The translations under genes were made by a program, and so were the position numbers. A DNA stretch of 6,545 bases. Source: an uncultured Bacillota bacterium (GTDB taxonomy: Bacteria; Bacillota_I; Bacilli_A; Erysipelotrichales; Erysipelotrichaceae). The stretch spans positions 1 to 6,545 of the forward strand of contig CASEHR010000090.1 in assembly GCA_949287785.1 (NCBI GenBank), read 5' to 3'. Of this stretch, positions 1 through 5,263 are shown in pieces. Position 1 is the stretch's first letter. Every line of letters starts with the position of its first letter. The notes beneath the pieces were generated by a model. It made no database searches, was not told where the DNA came from, and was given only the letters and a program-made list of their open reading frames with translations.

Positions 1-1
1 A

Positions 2-2005
2 GGCAAGGGCGTCCATGTCATCACGGTCAATGAATACCTGGCCAGTCGTGATGCCGAGTGGATGGGCCAGATCCACCGTTTTCTTGGTCTGACAGTCGGA
101 CTGAATCTGCGGCAGCTGACCCCGGCTCAGAAAAGAGCGGCTTATAATTGTGATATCACTTATACGACAAACAGTGAAGTCGGCTTTGACTATCTGCGTG
201 ACAATATGGTCACCAGAGTTGAAGACCGTGTCTTAAGAGAGCTCAATGTCGCTTTTGTCGATGAGGTCGACTCGATCCTGATCGATGAATCGCGGACTCC
301 GCTCATCATATCGGGCGGCGAAAGAAAGACAGCCAATCTGTATCAGAATGCAGATCGTTTCGTCAAACGCCTGAAAGCCGATGATGATTTTCAGATCGAC
401 GTCAAAGATCGCAGTGTCCATCTTACCGAAGCCGGTATCGCTAAAGGGGAGAAGGCATTCGGTGTGGAGAATCTTTACGATGTCGAAAATACGAGCTTAG
501 TTCACTATATCAATCAGGCTTTAAAAGCCAACTATATCATGAAGAAGGATGTCGAATACGTCGTTGAGGAAGGAGAAGTCGTCATCGTCGATCCGAATAC
601 CGGTCGTAAGATGCCGGGAAGAGAGTATTCCGATGGTCTGCATCAAGCTTTGCAGGCAAAGGAAGGACTCAATATCCGTCAGGAATCGACGACGCTGGCG
701 ACGATCACCTACCAGAACTTCTTCCGTCTTTACAATAAACTTGCCGGTATGACCGGTACTGCTAAGACAGAAGAGGAAGAATTCCTGTCGATCTACAACA
801 TGCGGGTCGTCGAGATCCCGACCAACCGGCCGATCGCCCGTATCGATTATCCGGATCTGATCTTCGGAGGTAAAAAAGCCAAATACGAGGCTTTGGTCAA
901 TGAGGTCAGCGAATTGTATGAAAAAGGTCAGCCGGTACTTGTCGGTACGATCGCCGTTGAAACATCGGAACTCATCTCGAAGATGCTCAAACAAAGGCGT
1001 ATCCGTCATGAGGTATTGAATGCGAAAAACCATGCGCGCGAGGCGGAGATCATCGCTAAAGCAGGCCAGTTCAAATCCGTCACGATCGCTACCAATATGG
1101 CCGGTCGTGGTACCGATATCAAATTGACAGATGAGACAAGAGCGTTAGGCGGTCTGGCGGTCCTTGGCAGCGAACGTCATGAATCAAGACGTATCGACAA
1201 TCAGCTGCGCGGTCGTTCAGGACGTCAGGGTGACCCGGGATTCTCCCGTTTCTATGTTTCCCTTGAAGATGATCTGATGGTCAGATTCGGTTCGGAAAGA
1301 ATGCAGGGGATGTTTGAGATGATGGGTACTGATGCCCCGATCGAAAATAAGATGATCACCAAATCGATCACCCAGGCTCAAAAGAGGGTCGAGGGTATCA
1401 ACTTCGATATCCGTAAGACCTTGCTCGATTACGATGATGTCCTTCGTCAGCAACGTGAGACGATGTATGGTCAGAGGAATTTCTTATTGGAGAACGATGA
1501 TGTCCACGGCGTCATTGAAGAGATGTTCAAAAGAGTCATCCACAACCTTGTCATGAATCACGCGGTCAAGGATCACAATAAGGATGTCATCGATACAGCG
1601 TCGCTGATAAATGCCCTTAAGACGATGGGCCTGAACAGCGAACTTAAACCAGAAGAATTCGAGGGCATGAATGTCGAAGAGGTCAGCGCTCGATGCAAAG
1701 ATATCGCCTGGAAGTATTATGAAGACAAGATCGCACCGGTCAAGGCTCAGATCCTGCCGGCCGAAAAGACCATGGCTTTAAGGGTCATGGATCGTGCTTG
1801 GATCAACCAGATCGATATCATGTCCAAATTAAGAGAGGGTATCGGACTCAGGTCCTATGCTCAGAACAATCCTTTACAGGCATATGTAGAAGAAGGTTTT
1901 GCCCTTTTTGAAGAAATGATGAATACGATCTCGGAAGAGACCGTCCGTTTCTGTCTCAATGTCCGGATTATCATCAAAGACAGAGAAGAAGATAAGGAGA
2001 AGTAG
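2..2005 (+). CDS. secA: Preprotein translocase ATPase SecA (5' truncated by window edge)
   Basis: SecA is the cytosolic ATPase motor that pushes secretory proteins through SecYEG. The open frame runs in from the window edge (GKGVHVITVNEYLASRDAEW precedes the first internal Met at 62). By comparison with remembered Bacillus SecA, roughly 115-120 N-terminal residues, including the Walker A loop, are missing. Visible in order: the TTNSEVGFDYLRDNM motif, Walker B DEVD (nt 260-271) followed by SILIDESRTPLIISG, the GMTGTAKTEEEEF segment, the second helicase domain with ATNMAGRGTDIKL and then SERHESRRIDNQLRGRSGRQGDPG, and the helical scaffold with LREGIGLRSYAQNNPLQAY. The protein ends at EEDKEK soon after the scaffold. 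It has no long linker and no CxC...C(C/H) zinc-binding tail, so total length would be about 785 residues against about 840 in Bacillus subtilis. The scaffold sequence WINQID replaces the usual W-x-DH-(I/L). prfB follows after 2 nt, almost certainly in the same operon. Confidence 0.97.
   Translation, partial: GKGVHVITVNEYLASRDAEWMGQIHRFLGLTVGLNLRQLTPAQKRAAYNCDITYTTNSEVGFDYLRDNMVTRVEDRVLRELNVAFVDEVDSILIDESRTPLIISGGERKTANLYQNADRFVKRLKADDDFQIDVKDRSVHLTEAGIAKGEKAFGVENLYDVENTSLVHYINQALKANYIMKKDVEYVVEEGEVVIVDPNTGRKMPGREYSDGLHQALQAKEGLNIRQESTTLATITYQNFFRLYNKLAGMTGTAKTEEEEFLSIYNMRVVEIPTNRPIARIDYPDLIFGGKKAKYEALVNEVSELYEKGQPVLVGTIAVETSELISKMLKQRRIRHEVLNAKNHAREAEIIAKAGQFKSVTIATNMAGRGTDIKLTDETRALGGLAVLGSERHESRRIDNQLRGRSGRQGDPGFSRFYVSLEDDLMVRFGSERMQGMFEMMGTDAPIENKMITKSITQAQKRVEGINFDIRKTLLDYDDVLRQQRETMYGQRNFLLENDDVHGVIEEMFKRVIHNLVMNHAVKDHNKDVIDTASLINALKTMGLNSELKPEEFEGMNVEEVSARCKDIAWKYYEDKIAPVKAQILPAEKTMALRVMDRAWINQIDIMSKLREGIGLRSYAQNNPLQAYVEEGFALFEEMMNTISEETVRFCLNVRIIIKDREEDKEK
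1994..1999 (+). promoter_or_regulatory. Shine-Dalgarno site deciding the TTG start of prfB
   Basis: AAGGAG lies inside the last codons of secA, 8 nt before the TTG at 2008. It supports this rare start codon and implies that prfB is translated from the secA message. Confidence 0.8.
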
Positions 2006-2007
2006 TT

Positions 2008-3108
2008 TTGGAATTATACGAGCTCAGACAGACACTGGAGGATAATCTTAAAAAGCTCAATCAGTTGGGTAACTCACTGGATCTTTCTAAGCTTAAAGCG
2101 GAGATCGATGAGTTTGATCAAAGACAGGCTGATGAACACTTTTGGGATGACCCGCAAAGCGCTCAGCACCTGATCCGGGAAGCCAATACCAAAAAAGAGC
2201 TCTATGATGATTACTACCGGAACGAAACAGCGATCAAGGATCTTCTGATCACCTGTGAAGAGCTCAATAAGACTTATGATGACGACATGTTTGCCCTGCT
2301 CAATGAAGAGTATGGTGATGTCTTGAAAAACTTCGAAGATTATGAGATCAAGGTGCTCTTATCAAATGATTATGGCCACTCCAATGCCATCTTAGAGATC
2401 CATCCGGGAGCCGGGGGTACTGAATCACAGGATTGGGCCCAGATGTTATATCGGATGTATCAGCGTTATGCCGCCAAGAATGGTTACAGTTTTGAGGTCC
2501 TTGATTATCAGGATGGCGATGAAGCCGGTATGAAATCATGTTCAGTGCTCATCAAGGGCGATCTGGCATATGGTTATCTCAAAGGAGAAACAGGCGTTCA
2601 TCGCTTAGTGCGGATCTCACCTTTTGATGCATCGGGACGCCGGCATACGAGTTTCGCTTCGGTGGAGATCGTTCCTGAATTCAACAATGAGATCGAGATC
2701 AACATCGAAGACAAAGACCTTGAAGTCGAGACCATGCGCTCAAGCGGTGCCGGCGGACAGCACATCAACAAGACCGACAGCGCTGTCCGCATCAAGCACA
2801 TCCCGACCGGGATCGTCGTATTCTCGCAAACGGAAAGATCGCAGATCATGAACCGTGAACGCTGTATGAACATGCTCAAAAGCAAGCTGTATCAGCGGGC
2901 GATCATTGAAAAGGAAAACCAGATGCGAGCTTTGAAAGGTGAACAGAAGTCCATTGAATGGGGCTCGCAGATCAGGTCATATATCTTCTGTCCATATACC
3001 CTTGTCAAAGACCATCGTACCAACTACGAAGAGGGTAATGTCGACAAAGTCATGGACGGTGATATCAGCGGTTTTATCTTCGCGTATCTAAAAAGTCAGA
3101 TCGAATGA
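2008..3108 (+). CDS. prfB: Peptide chain release factor 2 (RF2), single-frame form
   Basis: RF2 recognises UAA and UGA in the ribosomal A site and triggers peptidyl-tRNA hydrolysis. The 366-residue product has the usual RF2 length. It shows GAGGTESQDWA (about 134-144), the stop-codon-reading tripeptide SPF (204-206, which separates RF2 from RF1), and the catalytic GGQ (249-251) within SSGAGGQHINKTDSAVR. The start is TTG, backed by AAGGAG 8 nt upstream; homologues likewise begin MEL-x-E. Many bacterial prfB genes carry an in-frame UGA near codon 25 that needs a +1 frameshift. Here the matching place (L24-D25, nt 2077-2082, CTG GAT) is read straight through, and no AGGGGG stimulator is present. 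The gene sits 2 nt after secA, the arrangement known from Bacillus. Its TGA stop is immediately followed by the stop codon of the convergent ung. Confidence 0.97.
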   Translation: MELYELRQTLEDNLKKLNQLGNSLDLSKLKAEIDEFDQRQADEHFWDDPQSAQHLIREANTKKELYDDYYRNETAIKDLLITCEELNKTYDDDMFALLNEEYGDVLKNFEDYEIKVLLSNDYGHSNAILEIHPGAGGTESQDWAQMLYRMYQRYAAKNGYSFEVLDYQDGDEAGMKSCSVLIKGDLAYGYLKGETGVHRLVRISPFDASGRRHTSFASVEIVPEFNNEIEINIEDKDLEVETMRSSGAGGQHINKTDSAVRIKHIPTGIVVFSQTERSQIMNRERCMNMLKSKLYQRAIIEKENQMRALKGEQKSIEWGSQIRSYIFCPYTLVKDHRTNYEEGNVDKVMDGDISGFIFAYLKSQIE

Positions 3109-3777
3109 TCAATGTAAAGACCAATCGATAGGATCAAGACCATTCTTGATCAGATAATCGTTGGTCTTTTTAAAATGTCCGCAACCAAAGAAACCATTAA
3201 AGGCACTCAGCGGTGATGGATGAGCGGCTTCTAAGACCAGATGACGGGGATTGTTAAGATAGATCTTTTTATCTTTAGCATTTCTTCCCCAGAGAATAAA
3301 GACCAGAGGACCATCTTTTCGATCGAGGGCTTTGATCATCTGATCGGTGACCATATTCCAGCCGATATCCTTATGGGAGTTGGCCTTGTGTTCTTCAACA
3401 GTCAATACCGTGTTCAATAAGAGCACGCCTTGTCTTGCCCAGGCACTCAGATCACCGGTGTCCGGTATCGAATAGCCGTATTCATCATGGATCTCCTTAT
3501 AGATATTGATGAGTGAAGGAGGGATCTTAGTACCTTTTTCTACACTGAAAGCCAGTCCGGTAGCCTGTCCTTTTTCATGATATGGATCCTGACCGAAGAT
3601 CACCACCTTGGTATCCTTGTATGCAGTAAGCCTTAATGCTCTGTACAGGTCTTTTGCCGGAGGATAGATGATCTTCTCCTTATATGCTTTATCTAAAAAA
3701 TGACGCAGATCCTGGTAGGCATCAGAATCAAAGACATCTTTTAATATTACATCCCAATCGTTACCGATGATCTTCAT
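3109..3777 (-). CDS. ung: Uracil-DNA glycosylase, family 1 (UNG)
   Basis: UNG removes uracil from DNA as the first step of base-excision repair. The 222-residue product has the water-activating motif GQDPYH (62-67, catalytic Asp64), the LLLNTVLTV core strand (119-127), LWGRNAK (162-168) and the minor-groove loop HPSPLSA (186-192, catalytic His186) followed by GFFG. It ends with the family-like DPIDW. Length is normal for bacterial UNG. I chose ATG at 3777 (MKIIGNDW). The frame extends six codons further to a TTG at 3795, but those codons contain a perfect TATAAT and homologues begin near the ATG. Neither start has a convincing Shine-Dalgarno site. The ATG lies 7 nt after the TATAAT box, so the mRNA is probably leaderless. 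The gene is convergent with prfB with zero spacing and divergent from the antiporter gene. Confidence 0.95.
   Translation of the reverse strand: MKIIGNDWDVILKDVFDSDAYQDLRHFLDKAYKEKIIYPPAKDLYRALRLTAYKDTKVVIFGQDPYHEKGQATGLAFSVEKGTKIPPSLINIYKEIHDEYGYSIPDTGDLSAWARQGVLLLNTVLTVEEHKANSHKDIGWNMVTDQMIKALDRKDGPLVFILWGRNAKDKKIYLNNPRHLVLEAAHPSPLSAFNGFFGCGHFKKTNDYLIKNGLDPIDWSLH
3116..3171 (+). terminator. Intrinsic terminator of secA-prfB, embedded in the ung coding sequence
   Basis: A long hairpin starts 7 nt after the prfB stop. AAAGACCAA (3116-3124) pairs with TTGGTCTTT (3161-3169). Inside it, after a bulged T, CGAT (3126-3129) pairs with ATCG (3157-3160), and GATCAAG (3132-3138) pairs with CTTGATC (3145-3151) around the 6-nt loop ACCATT. 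A run of five T (3167-3171) follows the GACCAA/TTGGTC core. On the other strand the hairpin is followed only by TTTACATT, so it should work mainly for the rightward transcript. All of it lies within the last codons of ung. Confidence 0.85.
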
Positions 3778-3783
3778 GTCACC

Positions 3784-3812
3784 ATTATAGACCAATATCG
3801 TCGTTTTATCAG
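3784..3812 (-). promoter_or_regulatory. Promoter of ung, predicted leaderless start
   Basis: Reading leftward, CTGATA (3812-3807, four of six matches to TTGACA) lies 17 bp before a perfect TATAAT (3789-3784). Six bases (GGTGAC) separate the box from the ATG at 3777. A start point at the usual distance would fall on the A of the ATG. An alternative TATACT box at 3822-3817 would give a short leader, but still without a ribosome binding site. Confidence 0.6.
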
Positions 3813-3859
3813 GACGAGTATAAAAAATGTCATAAAGGTGATCATAAACAAGCTCATAA

Positions 3860-3868
3860 TGCTATAAT
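3860..3868 (+). promoter_or_regulatory. Extended -10 promoter for the riboswitch-antiporter transcript
   Basis: TGC followed by a perfect TATAAT (3863-3868) forms an extended -10 element. No good -35 hexamer is present 16-18 bp upstream, as is usual for extended -10 promoters. A start at about 3875 would place the RNA 5' end on the first G-C pairs of the riboswitch stem. Confidence 0.7.
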
Positions 3869-3871
3869 ACG

Positions 3872-3932
3872 GCTGGGAATGAAGTTCTCCCAAGGGAAAC
3901 CTGAACCGCTTATCAAGCTGATGACTTCTGTG
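3872..3932 (+). promoter_or_regulatory. Fluoride riboswitch aptamer (crcB RNA motif)
   Basis: The leader matches the fluoride aptamer as I remember it from Thermotoga petrophila and Bacillus cereus crcB. Stem 1 is TGGGA (3874-3878) paired with TCCCA (3888-3892). Its loop AUGAAGUUC (3879-3887) is the counterpart of the family loop AUGAGGCC. The second stem is GCTT (3908-3911) paired with AAGC (3915-3918), preceded by GAACC and followed by the conserved TGATGAC...CTG stretch. The hallmark pseudoknot is conserved by pairing rather than by sequence: GAAGU (3881-3885) with ACTTC (3924-3928), extendable by a G-U pair, where relatives use GGAG/CTCC or GAGGCC/GGCCTC. Between the stems lies a small extra hairpin, AGG-GAAA-CCT (3893-3902), capped by a GNRA tetraloop. 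The gene behind it is of a class known to be fluoride-riboswitch controlled. Confidence 0.87.
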
Positions 3933-3967
3933 ATCTTTTTGTCGCAGATATCATCGGCTTTTATTTT
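3917..3967 (+). terminator. Riboswitch expression platform: intrinsic terminator overlapping the aptamer
   Basis: GCTGATGA (3917-3924) pairs with TCATCGGC (3951-3958), 8 bp with one G-U. Further in, CTGTGA (3928-3933) pairs with TCGCAG (3942-3947), with one extra U-A pair beside it, around the loop TCTTTTTG. The stem is followed by TTTTATTTT (3959-3967). The 5' arm uses bases of aptamer stem 2 (3917-3918) and of the pseudoknot (3924-3928), so aptamer and terminator folds exclude each other. This predicts a transcriptional ON switch: ligand stabilises the pseudoknot, the terminator cannot form, and the antiporter gene is transcribed. Confidence 0.85.
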
Positions 3968-3974
3968 AAGGAGG
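3968..3974 (+). promoter_or_regulatory. Strong Shine-Dalgarno site of the antiporter gene
   Basis: AAGGAGG lies directly after the terminator T-run and 4 nt before GTG 3979. It decides the GTG start over the downstream ATG at 4021. Confidence 0.85.
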
Positions 3975-3978
3975 AACC

Positions 3979-5193
3979 GTGATAACATCACTTGCATTCA
4001 TCTTTCTGTTTGGTCTATTGATGGCATCCGTCGCTTGGAAACTGCGACTTCCGCGTCTTGTCGGTATGCTTATGGCGGGCATTATATTAGGACCTTATGT
4101 TCTTGATCTGTTGGATCCGTCTATCTTGGCTGTCTCTTCTGATCTCAGACAGATGGCTTTGATCATCATCTTACTCAAAGCCGGTCTTTCGATTGATCTT
4201 TTGGACCTGAAGAAGGTGGGAAGACCGGCGATCATGATGGCTTTTGTACCGGCGTGTTTTGAGATCATCGGATATCTGATCTTCGCTCCTTATATACTTG
4301 GTGTTACAAGGATCGAAGCGGCGGTCATGGGTGCGGTGATAGCGGCTGTTTCACCGGCGGTGGTCGTACCACGGATGGTCCGGCTCATGGAAAGCGGCTA
4401 TGGCAAAGATAAAAGTATTCCGCAATTGATAATTGCCGGTGCTTCTTGCGATGATGTCTTTGTCATCGTGCTCTTCTCAGCCTTTACCGGTATGGCACAG
4501 GGCACAAGTGCGGACATCCTCGGCTTTATCGATATCCCCGTATCGATCATCCTTGGTGTTGTCCTTGGGGCCTTTGCCGGGTATATACTTTCATTACTTT
4601 TTGAAAGGGCATATAGACAAGGTCATCATATTCAAAACAGTATCAAAGCGATCATTGTCACCGGTGTATCTTTTCTGCTCGTATCATGTGAAAAATGGCT
4701 TGAAGGGATCGTATCTGTCTCCGGCCTTTTGGCGGTCATCGGTATGGCTTGCATGATAAAAGCTAAAAGTGATCCTTTTGTCTCAAAAAGGATGGCTGAA
4801 AAATTCGGTAAATTATGGCTGGCGGCAGAGGTGATCTTATTTGTGTTGGTGGGGGCTGCCGTCGATATCCGTTATACATTAAGTGCCGGGTTTGCCGCTG
4901 TGTTGATGATCTTCATCGCACTGATCTTCCGCTCATTTGGCGTCATGCTTTGTCTTTTAAAGACGTCGTTCTCGCTGAAGGAGCGTATCTTCTGTATTCT
5001 CGCTTATCTTCCTAAAGCCACAGTCCAGGCAGCTATCGGTTCTGTTCCGTTAGCCTTGGGCCTTCCTTGTGGTAAGATCGTCCTATCGGTGGCGGTCATG
5101 GCGATCCTCATCACCGCTCCTTTCGGTGCTGCGGCTATCGATCTTACATATCGACGTCTTCTTCAAAAGGATGATATGGAAGATGCAGGATAA
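3979..5193 (+). CDS. Cation:proton antiporter of the CPA2 superfamily, NHA/SLC9B-like, fluoride-riboswitch controlled
   Basis: A 404-residue integral membrane protein of the sodium/hydrogen exchanger fold with about 12-13 hydrophobic segments spread from residue 2 to 388. The motif AAVSPAVVVP (122-131) marks the unwound helix of the antiporter core. ASCDD (155-159) gives the adjacent Asp158-Asp159 pair, which matches the ion-binding aspartates of NhaA and NapA. LPKATVQAAIG (344-354) carries Lys346, matching the transmembrane lysine of electrogenic CPA2 members. These motifs, and GYG-x-x-K-x-x-P-x-L before the DD pair, resemble animal NHA2 (SLC9B2) as I remember it. Prediction: electrogenic exchange of Na+ or Li+ for protons at the plasma membrane. 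The start is GTG with AAGGAGG upstream. The gene lies alone behind a fluoride riboswitch, so it probably helps cells cope with the acid and ion load of fluoride entry. Direct fluoride transport cannot be excluded. No fluC or eriC gene is in the window. Confidence 0.9.
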   Translation: MITSLAFIFLFGLLMASVAWKLRLPRLVGMLMAGIILGPYVLDLLDPSILAVSSDLRQMALIIILLKAGLSIDLLDLKKVGRPAIMMAFVPACFEIIGYLIFAPYILGVTRIEAAVMGAVIAAVSPAVVVPRMVRLMESGYGKDKSIPQLIIAGASCDDVFVIVLFSAFTGMAQGTSADILGFIDIPVSIILGVVLGAFAGYILSLLFERAYRQGHHIQNSIKAIIVTGVSFLLVSCEKWLEGIVSVSGLLAVIGMACMIKAKSDPFVSKRMAEKFGKLWLAAEVILFVLVGAAVDIRYTLSAGFAAVLMIFIALIFRSFGVMLCLLKTSFSLKERIFCILAYLPKATVQAAIGSVPLALGLPCGKIVLSVAVMAILITAPFGAAAIDLTYRRLLQKDDMEDAG

Positions 5194-5221
5194 GATCTTT
5201 TCTGTAAATCGCTTAAAGATC
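5194..5221 (+). other. Weak AT-rich hairpin after the antiporter gene
   Basis: GATCTTT (5194-5200) and AAAGATC (5215-5221) form a 7-bp stem around a 14-nt loop directly after the stop codon. No T-run follows (ATGGCTCTTTAG), so this is at best a poor terminator or an mRNA 3' end stabiliser. Read-through into folC is possible. Confidence 0.3.
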
Positions 5222-5228
5222 ATGGCTC

Positions 5229-5257
5229 TTTAGTTTATGTGATGATTGTTTTATAAT
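5229..5257 (+). promoter_or_regulatory. Promoter of folC, predicted leaderless start
   Basis: A perfect TATAAT (5252-5257) is preceded at 17 bp by TTTAGT (5229-5234, only three of six -35 matches). Six bases (AGCGAA) separate the box from GTG 5264, so transcription should begin on the start codon itself. The geometry is the same as in front of ung. Confidence 0.55.
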
Positions 5258-5263
5258 AGCGAA

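Noticed and set aside
521..1033. 170-codon minus-strand open frame inside secA
   Set aside because: It is the antisense shadow of highly conserved secA sequence, with no start signal and no recognisable protein motif. Shorter antisense frames in prfB and folC are rejected for the same reason.
2008..2100. Hidden frameshift or UGA recoding in prfB
   Set aside because: The frame is continuous from TTG to the GGQ domain, and the presence of RF2 itself argues that UGA is a stop in this organism.
3088..3111. Leftward terminator for ung using GATC-ATTC-GATC and the T-run opposite 3090-3094
   Set aside because: The stem has only 4 bp and is not adjacent to the T-run. The ung transcript end is left unassigned.
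3778..3795. N-terminal extension of ung to TTG 3795
   Set aside because: The extra codons contain a perfect TATAAT, there is no ribosome binding site before the TTG, and UNG homologues start near the ATG at 3777.
3879..4106. 75-codon plus-strand open frame overlapping the leader and the antiporter start
   Set aside because: It runs through the riboswitch and terminator and out of frame into the antiporter gene. Its ATG has no ribosome binding site and the product has no recognisable features.
5246..5263. N-terminal extension of folC to TTG 5246
   Set aside because: It begins directly after an in-frame stop, spans the TATAAT box and has no ribosome binding site. The family-like MRFTDIDDAL start at 5264 fits better.
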